Below, one piece after another: positions 47,168 to 56,610 of a stretch of DNA of 64,000 bases; positions within the stretch are counted from its first letter, which is position 1; each line of letters begins with the position of its first letter. The notes under the pieces are model-generated. The model saw only the letters and a list, made by a program, of their open reading frames with translations. It had not been told where the DNA came from and made no database searches. The position numbers were made by a program, and so were the translations under genes. The stretch is from Bacillus sp. B-jedd (GTDB lineage Bacteria > Bacillota > Bacilli > Bacillales > Cytobacillaceae): the NCBI RefSeq assembly GCF_000821085.1, contig NZ_CCXR01000001.1, forward strand, positions 2,687,001 to 2,751,000, in the 5' to 3' direction.

Positions 47168-47863
47168 TTATTTCTTATCATTTTCATGCAATTCTTCCAC
47201 TTTGACCGGTTTATACCCCTGCCCGTCTACCCATTGAATGTAAACTCGGTATGCCTGGTCGCTGCCCTTGGCCGTTACTGTGCCAATCGCCCCTCCATCA
47301 GAGCTCCTGTCCCTTTCCAGCCACCAGGTTGTCATATTGTTTGTATCAGTCCCAATCGCTTGGGCAAGCGCGTTATGCATGTCATTCCAGTCTGGACTTC
47401 CTTTTTGAATGGTCACTTCATGAGAGCCGGACTGGCTTGTCCCGGCTGGTTTCCAGGCCGGATTCTCGATTGTCCTTTTCACATTCGGGGAACTTCCGCC
47501 GTCCGTCACAACGGCATCCGCAGAAGAGTTCTCATCCTCATTCGCTTTTTCTTCCTCTGCGCTTTCATTTTCACTCGCTTCACTATCATCCGTTACCCTT
47601 TCATCCTGGTTGTTATTTTCATCACTGGCTGCCTGCCCAGTACTCCCTCCGGAATCCGCGTCCGGCTTTTCAGCTTTCTTTCCCGCTTCAGTTTTATCCG
47701 CTTGTTTTGGGGGAGCTGCGTCATCATTTCCCGCAAAAATACTGAAGCCGACTGCAAGGATTAAAAGAACAACTATGGCAATAAGGCTATTTAATATAAT
47801 ATTTGTCTTTTTTCTTTTCGCACGGTATCGCGAGCGGTTTCCGCCCTGATATTGATTATCCAT
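47168..47863 (-). CDS. yrrS: YrrS family membrane-anchored protein (DUF1510)
   Basis: 231 residues from the ATG at 47861-47863 (GGGAGG 8 nt upstream). Basic N-terminus MDNQYQGGNRSRYRAKRKK, one transmembrane helix (about 21-43), a long low-complexity linker rich in Asp, Glu, Ser and Ala (about 50-125), and a C-terminal extracytoplasmic domain (DWNDMHNALAQAIGTDTNNM, YRVYIQWVDGQGYKPVKVEE). It follows pbpI as in B. subtilis. Confidence 0.9.
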   Translation of the reverse strand: MDNQYQGGNRSRYRAKRKKTNIILNSLIAIVVLLILAVGFSIFAGNDDAAPPKQADKTEAGKKAEKPDADSGGSTGQAASDENNNQDERVTDDSEASENESAEEEKANEDENSSADAVVTDGGSSPNVKRTIENPAWKPAGTSQSGSHEVTIQKGSPDWNDMHNALAQAIGTDTNNMTTWWLERDRSSDGGAIGTVTAKGSDQAYRVYIQWVDGQGYKPVKVEELHENDKK

Positions 47864-47931
47864 TGACATGGCCTCCCTAAGAAAGATTGTCATTATTCTA
47901 ACATGAGAAGCCCGAAAGATGAAGGAATAAC

Positions 47932-49692
47932 CTACTCTGCCTGCTGATCGTAAGTATATAAAAAGTTTACCATATCGGCGAATAGAGGATTGACGCCTCC
48001 TTCATCCCCCATTACGTCAAGATTGACTGTCACGAGAGCATAACGTGGTTTTCCAAAAGGAAAATAACCCGCAAACCATTTATTATGATATTGGCCGCTT
48101 TCTGAAAACCTTCCTGTTTCCGCCGTTCCCGACTTCCCGGCTGCTTCATATGGAAGGCCTGAGAACCATCTGCCTGTCCCGTTAGGGTCTGTGACCACCC
48201 TTCTTAGCATTTTTTGGAGCTCTTTGGCGGTGGATACTTCAAGCTGTGGCCCTCCGAGTGCGTTTTGTTGAAATGCATACATAGGCAATCCATCTTGATA
48301 TTCGATTTCCGAAACAGCCCTGACCTGTTCTTTCAATCCATCCCTTGCAATTGTGGCCATCATATTGGCAACGGCAAGCGGAGTCGCCCGCACTTCCTTC
48401 TGGCCGATTCCAGTCAAAGCGGCATAGTTTGCATCCTTCCGCTCCTGCCCATCAAGAAATATCCTCCCTTTTTCCTCTCCAGGCAACTGCCGGAAACGAG
48501 CTTGATGAAAGACATTGCCTTCCCAGCCAACCCCATCGGTCAGTGATAATTTCGATGCATACTCCTCAATCGTTCCTGAGTCTGCCTTTTGCAATTCTTT
48601 TGCGAGCTGGGCGAAGGTATTATTGCAGCTTCTCGCAAAACTCTCTTCAAAATCGAGCATGCCGTAATGATAAACAGGATCCGGCTCCCCATTTATCTTC
48701 CTGCTGCAATCAAATAATCTTGGTGGTTTGGCAAGTCCTTTGTCAATCGCAGCGGCAGCAATCACAGTTTTAAAAACAGATCCGATGATTTGTTCCTTTA
48801 GCATTAGATTGGAAAAGCCTCCTCCGCTGAAGGGATTTTTATTATCCGGTTCCGGCCGTGATACGATGGCAAGGATACTGTTTGTTCCAATATCCAGGAG
48901 GACTAGGCCGCCTTTTTTTATGCCATGCCTGTCTGCAAGCTCTTCTGCTTTTCGCTGGATCCCCAAGTCAATTGTCAGCTTTAAGCTTGCGGGATATAAA
49001 GAGTTCTCCGGTTCTGTATACCTTGCATTAGAACCAAACAAGGGCCCTCCGCCCCCATCTACTTGAAAAACAAGCTTTGTCCCTCCTTCCCCGATCAGAA
49101 ATTCATCAAAGCTTTTTTGCAGCCCTGATAAACCGATGACCGTCCTCGAAGGTATTGGTTTGTTCGGATAACGTTCTTTCGCAAGCTCCGCGTTTTCTCC
49201 CGACAAACCTATCAACTGGCTTGCCGGTACTTTTTCAAAAGGAATATTCCGTTCGGCCGCAAATACACCAGGAATCTCCAGTGCATTGATTGCTTGAATC
49301 TGCCCAAGCGTAAGCTCCTTTGGCTGCCGCCCCCCGATTGTGACCGGCTCTTTTGCCCCCTTTACGGCTTCAAGCAATTCCTCCCCGTCGTATCCTAAAA
49401 TGGCGGCAATCTTTTCATAGGGCCAGTCCATTTTTTGCAAAAAAGGAAAAAGGATCAGCACAGCCTTTCTTTCGTAAGTTAGAGGGGTTCCATGCCTGTC
49501 AAGGATGGCTCCCCTGCCATCGTTAATTGATACTTCCTGGGATCGTTGTCTGACACTTTCTTCAATAAGATTAATATGCCTTGATGAAAAATTCTCCGGC
49601 TGCCAAAGCTGAAGCTGTACAAGCCGGAGCAGAAGAATAAATATACATGAAATAAAAATTACGCACATGCCAGCGGCCCGTTTTTTCCACAT
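47932..49692 (-). CDS. pbpI: class B penicillin-binding protein PbpI (YrrR-like)
   Basis: Monofunctional peptidoglycan transpeptidase, 586 residues from the ATG at 49690-49692. N-terminal signal anchor (VIFISCIFILLLRLVQLQLW), dimerisation domain, then the transpeptidase domain with SxxK in IIGSVFKTVIAAA, SxN in FARSCNNTFAQ and K(S/T)G in AAGKSGTAETG. The GAGGTG ribosome-binding site is the 3' arm of the greA terminator hairpin, which is unusual. Paired with yrrS. Confidence 0.93.
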   Translation of the reverse strand: MWKKRAAGMCVIFISCIFILLLRLVQLQLWQPENFSSRHINLIEESVRQRSQEVSINDGRGAILDRHGTPLTYERKAVLILFPFLQKMDWPYEKIAAILGYDGEELLEAVKGAKEPVTIGGRQPKELTLGQIQAINALEIPGVFAAERNIPFEKVPASQLIGLSGENAELAKERYPNKPIPSRTVIGLSGLQKSFDEFLIGEGGTKLVFQVDGGGGPLFGSNARYTEPENSLYPASLKLTIDLGIQRKAEELADRHGIKKGGLVLLDIGTNSILAIVSRPEPDNKNPFSGGGFSNLMLKEQIIGSVFKTVIAAAAIDKGLAKPPRLFDCSRKINGEPDPVYHYGMLDFEESFARSCNNTFAQLAKELQKADSGTIEEYASKLSLTDGVGWEGNVFHQARFRQLPGEEKGRIFLDGQERKDANYAALTGIGQKEVRATPLAVANMMATIARDGLKEQVRAVSEIEYQDGLPMYAFQQNALGGPQLEVSTAKELQKMLRRVVTDPNGTGRWFSGLPYEAAGKSGTAETGRFSESGQYHNKWFAGYFPFGKPRYALVTVNLDVMGDEGGVNPLFADMVNFLYTYDQQAE

Positions 49693-49698
49693 AAAAAA

Positions 49699-49725
49699 CA
49701 CCTCGCCATAAGCTTTGACGAGGTG
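49699..49725. terminator. greA terminator overlapping the pbpI ribosome-binding site
   Basis: CACCTCG (49699-49705) pairs with CGAGGTG (49719-49725), loop 13 nt, with TTTTTT on the minus strand running straight into the pbpI ATG. The stem holds the GAGGTG that would serve as pbpI's ribosome-binding site. Confidence 0.8.
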
Positions 49726-49749
49726 CTTGTTTTTCAAACGTTGTTGCTA

Positions 49750-50226
49750 TTATTTAATGGTGACGATTTTTACCGTCATTTCTCCGCCAGGCGTCTGCAC
49801 AGAAACAGTATCGCCTACTTTTTTGCCCATAAGGCTTCTGGCAATCGGAGAATCGTTGGAAATCTTACCTTCAAAAGGATCAGCTTCCGCACTGCCCACA
49901 ATTGTGTAGGATTCCTCTTCGCCATCCGGCAGCTCAACAAAAGTGACACTTCTTCCCAAAGTCACTGTATCGCCTGCCAATTCACTTTCTTGTATGATTT
50001 TCGCGTTCCTGATCATATTTTCAAGAGTGGTAATCCGGCCTTCGACGAAAGCCTGTTCTTCTTTGGCGGAATCGTACTCTGAGTTCTCGGACAAGTCCCC
50101 GAAGCTGCGGGCTATTTTGATTCTTTCAACGACCTCTTTACGCTTAACGGTTTTCAGTTGCTCAAGCTCCTGTACCAATTTATCCTTACCCGCCTGTGTC
50201 ATTGGAAATACTTTTTCAGTTGCCAC
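49750..50226 (-). CDS. greA: transcription elongation factor GreA
   Basis: Rescues backtracked RNA polymerase. It is 158 residues from the GTG at 50224-50226 (AAGGAG 8 nt upstream), giving [17 protein letters not shown] like B. subtilis GreA; a GTG three codons earlier lies in the site itself. N-terminal coiled coil with the acidic tip [18 protein letters not shown], and C-terminal FKBP-like domain ([20 protein letters not shown]). Confidence 0.97.
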   Translation of the reverse strand: MATEKVFPMTQAGKDKLVQELEQLKTVKRKEVVERIKIARSFGDLSENSEYDSAKEEQAFVEGRITTLENMIRNAKIIQESELAGDTVTLGRSVTFVELPDGEEESYTIVGSAEADPFEGKISNDSPIARSLMGKKVGDTVSVQTPGGEMTVKIVTIK

Positions 50227-50421
50227 AATGTTCACTCCTTCTAGTCTGTACAGTCAAATGATTTTGCTATGTAGTTTGATCCCGAATACATATCTAGCGC
50301 GTCCTTTCACAGGGCGCGCATCATTGAAAATTATACGGGCAGACCTGCCTGCAAAAAGGACGGCCTGCCAATTATAAATAAAAAAGTGCTGAAGAGCTTT
50401 TCTATTTTCTATGCTATTGTT

Positions 50422-51057
50422 TCATAAAATAGACTTTTGTTCAAGAATAGTTTGAATTTTAGTCACCATTAAGTCAATGGCAACATAATTGTGGCCGCCT
50501 TCCGGGATGATGACATCTGCATAGCGTTTTGTCGGCTCGATAAATTGATTGTGCATCGGCCTGACCACATTGACGTACTGGTCGATGACCGATTCAACCG
50601 TCCGGCCACGGTCCCGTATATCTCTCTGAAGCCTTCTGAGAATCCTGATATCCGCATCCGTATCAACAAACAGCTTGATATCCATCAGATTGCGGAGCCG
50701 TTCATCCTCGAGGATGAGTATGCCCTCAAGGATGATGACATCCTTGGGTTCGACGTGGATAACTTCCTTCGACCTCGTATGAAGTGCATAATCATAAACA
50801 GGTTTTTCAACTGGCTCCCGGCGTAAAAGCTTTTGCAAATGGTCAATCAACAGGTCATTATCGAATGCGAGCGGATGATCATAATTCGTTTTTAGACGAT
50901 CTTCAAACGGCAGGCCGCTCTGATCTTTATAATAATAATCCTGCTCAATCATCAGAATGGAATGGCCCTTGAAGCTTTCAAATATTGCCTTTGTGACTGA
51001 TGTTTTGCCGGAACCGGAGCCTCCGGCTACCCCGATAACAACTGGTTTGCGTTCCAT
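50422..51057 (-). CDS. udk: uridine kinase
   Basis: Phosphorylates uridine and cytidine in pyrimidine salvage. It is 211 residues, with Walker [43 protein letters not shown] and the [13 protein letters not shown] lid. AAGGAG-type site (AGGAGAAATAAC) before the ATG; it starts 1 nt after the trhP2 stop. Confidence 0.97.
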   Translation of the reverse strand: MERKPVVIGVAGGSGSGKTSVTKAIFESFKGHSILMIEQDYYYKDQSGLPFEDRLKTNYDHPLAFDNDLLIDHLQKLLRREPVEKPVYDYALHTRSKEVIHVEPKDVIILEGILILEDERLRNLMDIKLFVDTDADIRILRRLQRDIRDRGRTVESVIDQYVNVVRPMHNQFIEPTKRYADVIIPEGGHNYVAIDLMVTKIQTILEQKSIL

Positions 51058-51058
51058 G

Positions 51059-52327
51059 TTATTTCTCCTTCCGCATCATGTTGTATGGGTAGACCGGCCT
51101 GTCCAGCTTGAATTTGACAATCTGTAATGGATGGCGCGCAGCGTCCAGTTCATTTCCGTCTTCATCCCAGATTTTTTCAATGATCGCATTGAAGTTGTCA
51201 ATTTCGGGTCCGAAAAATTCCACTTCATCCCCAGGCTTGAAGAAATTCCTTTGCTGCAAGGTGACAATTTTTGAATTCTCGTCGTATTGCAGTACAAGCC
51301 CGACAAAATCGAAATTTGTCTTTTTGCTATGATTGCCAAACATTTGCTCTTTATACCCTGGCACTCCTTCAAAGAAGGCAGGCGCGGTTTCCCGGTTGGC
51401 GCACTTGTCGAGCTCCTCAATCCATTCAGGCTTGATCACAAAATGGTCAGGGTCGGCACAGTACGAATCAATTACTTTCCTGTATACACTGACAACCGTA
51501 GCTACATAGTGGATGGATTTCATCCTTCCCTCGATCTTCAGGCTGTCGATGCCAAGTTCGATCATTTTCGGAATCGATTGCAGAAGATTGAGATCCTTAG
51601 GGCTCATCGCAAAAGGTGAATCGCCTTCACCAAAAAGCGCATTTTCCTTGCTGCCTTCAAGCTGATACAAGTCATAATCCCAGCGGCATGACTGGCAGCA
51701 CCCGCCACGGTTTGAGTCCCTTGCTGTCATATGGTTGCTCAGTGTGCATCTGCCAGAATAGGCAATACACATCGCGCCATGAATGAAGGTTTCGATTTCA
51801 ATATCGGTTTTCTCTTTCATTTCCCTGATTTCTTCCGCGCTCGTTTCCCTCGCAAGCACAACGCGTTCCAGGCCCTCTTCCTGCCAGAATTGCACAGCTT
51901 TCCAGTTGGAAAGGGATTGCTGGGTGCTCAGGTGCACCTCAATTTCAGGCGCGACCTTCCTGCATGTTTCAATGATAAGCGGATCCGCTACAATAATACC
52001 GGCGACCCCGGCTTCTCTAAGCCCAATTAAATAGTCTTCAAGGCCATCGATGTTTTCATTATGGGCAAAAATATTTGTTGTTACGTAGATTCTCGCCCCA
52101 CACTTCCGCGCGAACTCAACGCCTTCTTTCATTTCTTCAAAAGTGAAATTATCGGCATTTGAGCGGAGGCCATATTCCTGGCCGCCAATAAAGACAGCAT
52201 CAGCGCCGTAATGGACAGCGATTTTTAGCTTTTCAAGATTACCCGCTGGTGCGAGAAGTTCGGGTTTTTTTATAATAACCCGCTTTCCGTCAATGATTTC
52301 GGATATTTTATCTTTTACTCCGTTCAC
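51059..52327 (-). CDS. trhP2: tRNA 5-hydroxyuridine synthesis protein TrhP2 (peptidase U32 family)
   Basis: Prephenate-dependent tRNA wobble U34 hydroxylation, partner of TrhP1. It is about 422 residues. The U32 signature [20 protein letters not shown] continues with [20 protein letters not shown], whose cysteines likely bind an iron-sulfur cluster; [20 protein letters not shown] lies near the N-terminus. The GTG at 52325-52327 is 9 nt after AAAGGAGGT; a TTG two codons earlier is also possible. Corresponds to yrrO. Confidence 0.93.
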   Translation of the reverse strand: MNGVKDKISEIIDGKRVIIKKPELLAPAGNLEKLKIAVHYGADAVFIGGQEYGLRSNADNFTFEEMKEGVEFARKCGARIYVTTNIFAHNENIDGLEDYLIGLREAGVAGIIVADPLIIETCRKVAPEIEVHLSTQQSLSNWKAVQFWQEEGLERVVLARETSAEEIREMKEKTDIEIETFIHGAMCIAYSGRCTLSNHMTARDSNRGGCCQSCRWDYDLYQLEGSKENALFGEGDSPFAMSPKDLNLLQSIPKMIELGIDSLKIEGRMKSIHYVATVVSVYRKVIDSYCADPDHFVIKPEWIEELDKCANRETAPAFFEGVPGYKEQMFGNHSKKTNFDFVGLVLQYDENSKIVTLQQRNFFKPGDEVEFFGPEIDNFNAIIEKIWDEDGNELDAARHPLQIVKFKLDRPVYPYNMMRKEK

Positions 52328-52363
52328 AGCCAATTACCTCCTTTATCTCCCATTCAAACAGGG

Positions 52364-53293
52364 TTAATAAACGGTTTCCTTAAAGTAGAATCCAGTGTCA
52401 AGCGGCCTGGATGGCGGCTGGATCGCTTCTATTTTTTCAAGCAGTTGTTCCTTCATTTCGTCATATTTGTCGGGATCCGCAGTATAAAGGTCAATGGCCT
52501 GTCTGTAAAGGCTGGTCACTTCAATGATGTATGCCGGCGATTTCATGATACCGTCAATTTTGAAGGAATCAACCCCGGCCTCAAGCATATCCTGGAGTTC
52601 ATCTATGATGCAAATATCATTCGGGCTCATGATATGAGTTCCATTCGAATCTTCAAAAATAGGATATTTATTTCCACGCTCCTTATCATGAAGGAACATA
52701 TCCTTTTCCAGTCGGCGGTTTTCAATTTCCATCGCTTTGCCCTGATAGAGGAAGTAGTTGCCAAGCAGAGATCGTTTCGACTGGAACATGCAGCTCATCC
52801 CATGGACCTGTACTTCAATCTCCACTTCAGCGTTTTCCTTTATTTCAATAATGGAATCCATATTTATTTCTCGAGCCAGAACAGCTCTTTTCGCGCCTTT
52901 TCTGCCCCAGTAATTACACGTGTACCAGTTTGTGCCTGTTGTTTCAGTATTCCAATGGAGCTTCAGATCGGGAGCCGCTTCACGCGCGGCCATCAGGACG
53001 GCTGGATCGCCGAATACAACTGCGTCCGCGCCAGCTTCGTACACAAAGGAAAGATAGTCCGCAAGCTCGTCCACCTTTTCATTATGGAAAAGTGCATTCA
53101 TGGAAACATACACCTTTTTCCCTTTCCCGTGGGCAAGGTGGATGGCTTCCCGGACCGCCTCCCGGTTAAATTCACCCGCGAGCCTTAAAGCGTACCGTTC
53201 CTCCCCCACAATAAAAGCATCCGCCCCCGCATCGGCAAGCGTGGAAATATCTTCAATGCTTGTAGGAGTCACAAGCAATTCAGGCCTTTTCAT
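52364..53293 (-). CDS. trhP1: tRNA 5-hydroxyuridine synthesis protein TrhP1 (peptidase U32 family)
   Basis: 309 residues from the ATG at 53291-53293 (GAGGTG 6 nt upstream). MKRPELLVTPTSIEDISTLA, VQVHGMSCMFQSKRSLLGNY is the U32 region but lacks the full Cys-rich tail of TrhP2, as in B. subtilis YrrN. The start overlaps trmR by 14 nt, so translation is coupled. Likely a complex partner of TrhP2. Confidence 0.92.
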   Translation of the reverse strand: MKRPELLVTPTSIEDISTLADAGADAFIVGEERYALRLAGEFNREAVREAIHLAHGKGKKVYVSMNALFHNEKVDELADYLSFVYEAGADAVVFGDPAVLMAAREAAPDLKLHWNTETTGTNWYTCNYWGRKGAKRAVLAREINMDSIIEIKENAEVEIEVQVHGMSCMFQSKRSLLGNYFLYQGKAMEIENRRLEKDMFLHDKERGNKYPIFEDSNGTHIMSPNDICIIDELQDMLEAGVDSFKIDGIMKSPAYIIEVTSLYRQAIDLYTADPDKYDEMKEQLLEKIEAIQPPSRPLDTGFYFKETVY

Positions 53294-53942
53294 ATCCTTC
53301 ACCTCTTTTTAAACTTATGGCTATTCCATCTCCAGCGGGAATGATCGTTGTCACATATTCTTTTTGGCTCATTAGCCATTGATTGTAGCCGTTTATTTTG
53401 CCAGCAAGTTTCGAAAGCCTTTTGTTCTCGATTTCTTCTCCATAAACCAGGCCTTTGAACAGAACATTGTCCGAAACCATGATTCCTCCATCCCGCAAAA
53501 AAGAGGAATATAAGGAAAAGAATTTCCTGTACTGTCCTTTCGCGGCATCGATAAAAATAGCATCGAATGGGCCATGGGAAGAGGCTTCTTCAACAGTTTC
53601 CAAAGCATCTCCATGAATAATTTGAATCCTGTCGGAAGCACCAGCTTTTTTAATATTTTTTTTCGCCTCAGTATATCGCTCCATATCCCTTTCAATAGAG
53701 ACGATTCTCGATCCTGGAAGGGCAAAAGCCATCCTGAGCGCTGAATAGCCAATTGCAGTCCCGATCTCCAGAATCTTCGAAGGTTGATGGATTCGTAAAA
53801 TCTGAAGGAGAAGCTCCATTCCTAATGGTTCCATAATGGGAACATTGTTTTCTTTTGCAAAAGCCTCCATTTCGGCAAAAATGCCTGGACGTGCGGGAAT
53901 CAGGCTTTCCAGATAGTCTTGCAGCTCTACATTCAATAACAA
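53280..53942 (-). CDS. trmR: tRNA 5-hydroxyuridine methyltransferase TrmR
   Basis: SAM-dependent O-methyltransferase that turns 5-hydroxyuridine at wobble position 34 into 5-methoxyuridine. It is 220 residues from the TTG at 53940-53942 (GAGGTG 6 nt upstream). KILEIGTAIGYSALRMAFAL is motif I, FDAIFIDAAKGQYRKFF holds the metal ligand, SDNVLFKGLVYGEE follows. First of trmR-trhP1-trhP2-udk; corresponds to yrrM. Confidence 0.93.
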   Translation of the reverse strand: MLLNVELQDYLESLIPARPGIFAEMEAFAKENNVPIMEPLGMELLLQILRIHQPSKILEIGTAIGYSALRMAFALPGSRIVSIERDMERYTEAKKNIKKAGASDRIQIIHGDALETVEEASSHGPFDAIFIDAAKGQYRKFFSLYSSFLRDGGIMVSDNVLFKGLVYGEEIENKRLSKLAGKINGYNQWLMSQKEYVTTIIPAGDGIAISLKRGEGYEKA

Positions 53943-54155
53943 GGTAATCACCTCGGAGTTTCGCTAAAATGCTTTAGACACGAAAAAATAGCGTTCACAA
54001 CAATCGGACTTGTCATTCTCCATCCAATTACTGCGATTGACGCTATTGAATATAAACAGAATCTGCCTCAAGCATCCCTGTTTCTTACGTTTTCCACAAA
54101 CTTCAACAAAATTTTCACCGACACGTGAAAATACTTGAATTATTTTACCATAGAA

Positions 54156-54183
54156 AAAGGGGAAAATCCATCGTTTTTCCCCT
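54156..54183 (-). terminator. mltG terminator
   Basis: AAGGGGAAAA (54157-54166 region) pairs with TTTTCCCCTT (to 54183); the minus strand continues TTTTTC. Confidence 0.82.
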
Positions 54184-54190
54184 TCCCTAC

Positions 54191-55327
54191 TTAATTGTTA
54201 TTTGTTATATACTTTGCCTTTAAACTATTATGTTCCTGAAGTGTTTTCGAAAAATGCACAACCCCGTCTTTCGAAGCAAGAAAATAATAAAATTCCGTGT
54301 CTTCCGGATTAAGGGCCGCTTCAATGGACATATGCCCAGAATTGGCAATCGGCCCAGGAGGCATTCCTGCATACTTATACGTATTATAAGGTGACTCCAC
54401 TTCCAAATCCTTATATAGAACCCTGTCTTTATGCTTTCCTTGCGCATAAAGGACCGTAGGGTCTGTCTGAAGAGGCATGCCCTTTTCAATTCGATTGTAA
54501 AAGACACTGGAAATTTTATGTCTGTCAGCTTTTTCGGTCGCTTCCTCTTCAATCAGGGAAGCCATTGTCAACAGCCTATGCATCGAAAGCTTCTTCTCAG
54601 CCAACGTTTCTTTATAAGGAGCCAGTACGGATCTTGTTTTGTTAAGCATCGCGGTTACAACTTCTTCGACCGTCGGGTTATCTTTATAAATCGGGTAGGT
54701 CGCAGGATACAGGTAACCCTCGAGTGGATATTTTATTTTTTCGTTTAAAATATCTTCTGTCAGCAAATCAGGATATTTTGCCATCATTCCTTTTACGAAT
54801 TCCGCTTCATTAAGCTTTGCAAAAACCTCTTCCTCGGTCTGGCCGGTTGTTTTTGCAATAATCGCCGCGATTTCGGACAGCTGCTTACCCTCAGGAACGG
54901 TCATTTTGGATTTAGCCCTTTGCACGACCTTTCCTGTTTTAAGGCTTTTAATAATTTCTGGTATAGTCATCGCCGGAGTCATTTTGTAGTCGCCGGCCAT
55001 AAAACCTGCTTCATTGTTGAATTTAACATAATACTTGAAAATCCGGGCATTTTTGATAACGCCGCTTTTCTCCAGCTCTTTCGCAATACCGGTTACCGAG
55101 GAGCCGATCGGTATGGTTACCTCTCTTGTTTCCTTGCTCTCGGGGTCTACAGGTTCCAGTGCGGATTTAACATATAAGTAGCCTCCGCCTCCAATTACCC
55201 CAGCAAGAATAATGATGGTAGCTGTTATGAGCAGGACGATTTTCCGGACAACTCTTGCCTCGCTTTGGTGCTCAATCATCTTTTGGCGGATGATTTCCTT
55301 TTTTGAATTTTTGTCGTCAGCAGACAT
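54191..55327 (-). CDS. mltG: endolytic murein transglycosylase MltG (YrrL)
   Basis: Membrane-bound lytic transglycosylase that cuts nascent glycan strands. It is 378 residues: cytosolic N-terminus, transmembrane helix (about 29-52), LysM-like region (IPIGSSVTGIAKELEKSGVI) and YceG catalytic domain with ASLIEEEATEKADRHKISSV, whose Glu is the catalytic residue, plus FYNRIEKGMPLQTDPTVLYA and NTYKYAGMPPGPIANSGH. GGGG-type site before the ATG. Confidence 0.96.
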   Translation of the reverse strand: MSADDKNSKKEIIRQKMIEHQSEARVVRKIVLLITATIIILAGVIGGGGYLYVKSALEPVDPESKETREVTIPIGSSVTGIAKELEKSGVIKNARIFKYYVKFNNEAGFMAGDYKMTPAMTIPEIIKSLKTGKVVQRAKSKMTVPEGKQLSEIAAIIAKTTGQTEEEVFAKLNEAEFVKGMMAKYPDLLTEDILNEKIKYPLEGYLYPATYPIYKDNPTVEEVVTAMLNKTRSVLAPYKETLAEKKLSMHRLLTMASLIEEEATEKADRHKISSVFYNRIEKGMPLQTDPTVLYAQGKHKDRVLYKDLEVESPYNTYKYAGMPPGPIANSGHMSIEAALNPEDTEFYYFLASKDGVVHFSKTLQEHNSLKAKYITNNN

Positions 55328-55508
55328 TCTGCTTTTCCCCTCCTGTTTTTGACAGGACCTGCCTTGTCTCTATGATATGACTTTGTTTCTTGCCTATTAT
55401 ACAACAATATTCTGCATATTTAACAAAAAACTACGTCTTAATTTGAGCACAAGTTGAAATCGTTGTCAATTTTGCAAAAAAAAGGAGGAAGTTCTTTCCT
55501 AAAAATAC

Positions 55509-55539
55509 AAAAAAGGGCCGCTTTGCAGCAGCCCTTTTA
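55509..55539 (-). terminator. terminator of the ireB-ruvX-yrzB unit
   Basis: AAAGGGC (55512-55518) pairs with GCCCTTT, with GCT/AGC inside; the minus strand ends in TTTTTTG. Confidence 0.85.
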
Positions 55540-55547
55540 AATGGATT

Positions 55548-55838
55548 TTATTCGTAGTCTTCCTGTTCATCAAGGAATGTGTTCAGGACTTCCTCAATCA
55601 TGTCCCACTCTTCATCTGTTTCAATCGGGAGCAGATCGCCAGCTTTTCCTTCAGCTCCAGGAACAAAGGAAGAGGCATGAATTTCAATTTCCTCATCTTC
55701 GCTGTCGTCGGATCCTGCGGCATAGTACAGGACATATGATTTTTCGAATTCGTCCGATTCAAATGTATAAAGGATTTCATACAATTGTTCATTTCCGTTT
55801 TCATCTACTACAACAATCTGGTTATCGCCATGTTCCAT
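55548..55838 (-). CDS. yrzB: DUF1292 family protein YrzB
   Basis: 96 residues from the ATG at 55836-55838 (AAAGGGTGA 6 nt upstream). Very acidic: [60 protein letters not shown]. It is the last gene of ireB-ruvX-yrzB, conserved across Firmicutes. Function unknown. Confidence 0.92.
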   Translation of the reverse strand: MEHGDNQIVVVDENGNEQLYEILYTFESDEFEKSYVLYYAAGSDDSEDEEIEIHASSFVPGAEGKAGDLLPIETDEEWDMIEEVLNTFLDEQEDYE

Positions 55839-55850
55839 TATGGTCACCCT

Positions 55851-56267
55851 TTACTTTTTACTGTCTAGAAAGCCTTGCAAAATCATCGTGGCGGCCATTT
55901 TATCAATGACCTTTTTCCGTTTCTTCCGGCTGACATCCGCTTCGAGCAGAACCCTTTCGGCAGCCATTGTGCTTAGCCTTTCGTCCCAGAGAACCGCGGG
56001 GACAGAAAAGAGGTTCTCCACTTCCGCTGCATATCTCTGGCTCGCCTCCGCACGCGGGCCAAGTGTGCCATTCATATTTTTCGGCAGCCCCACTACGACG
56101 GTATCAACGCCGTACTCTTTTATTATTGACCCAAGCCGGTCAAAGCCAAACTCATTTTTTTCCTCATCGATCTTAATTGTTTCCAGACCTTGAGCAGTCC
56201 ATCCAAATTCATCGCTGAGGGCGACGCCAACTGTTTTCGAGCCGACATCCAAACCCAGAATCCGCAT
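55851..56267 (-). CDS. ruvX: RuvX/YqgF family nuclease (YrrK)
   Basis: 138 residues, RNase H-like fold: [20 protein letters not shown] with the first catalytic Asp, [29 protein letters not shown] and [16 protein letters not shown]. Members are putative Holliday-junction resolvases with a proposed role in 16S pre-rRNA end processing. It starts 3 nt after the ireB stop. Confidence 0.94.
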   Translation of the reverse strand: MRILGLDVGSKTVGVALSDEFGWTAQGLETIKIDEEKNEFGFDRLGSIIKEYGVDTVVVGLPKNMNGTLGPRAEASQRYAAEVENLFSVPAVLWDERLSTMAAERVLLEADVSRKKRKKVIDKMAATMILQGFLDSKK

Positions 56268-56270
56268 GCA

Positions 56271-56537
56271 TCAGCCTCCGCGCTTTTGCTTCAAATAAAA
56301 TTTTACAAGTACTTCAATGATTTCATCCCGCTCCAGTTTCCTGATAATGTTGCGGGCATCCTTGTGGCGGGGAATGTATGCAGGGTCGCCCGACAGCAAA
56401 TAGCCGACGATTTGATTAATCGGGTTGTACCCTTTTTCCTGAAGCGCTTCATGCACCTGGAAAAGGACTTCATCTACATCATGTTCAAAAGGCTCTTCAG
56501 GAAAATTGAACCTCATTGTTTTGTCTAATGAGCTCAT
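56271..56537 (-). CDS. IreB family regulatory phosphoprotein (YrzL, DUF965)
   Basis: 88 residues from the ATG at 56535-56537 (GAGGTG 6 nt upstream). [57 protein letters not shown]. In Enterococcus IreB is a substrate of the Ser/Thr kinase IreK; Thr in DKTMRF is the likely phosphosite by homology. Upstream of ruvX as usual in Firmicutes. Confidence 0.93.
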   Translation of the reverse strand: MSSLDKTMRFNFPEEPFEHDVDEVLFQVHEALQEKGYNPINQIVGYLLSGDPAYIPRHKDARNIIRKLERDEIIEVLVKFYLKQKRGG

Positions 56538-56610
56538 TGCGCGCACCTCGCCCTTTCGTTTCCATTGAATAGAATGTAATATGTTTATTCTACACTAATT
56601 GCCATGATTA

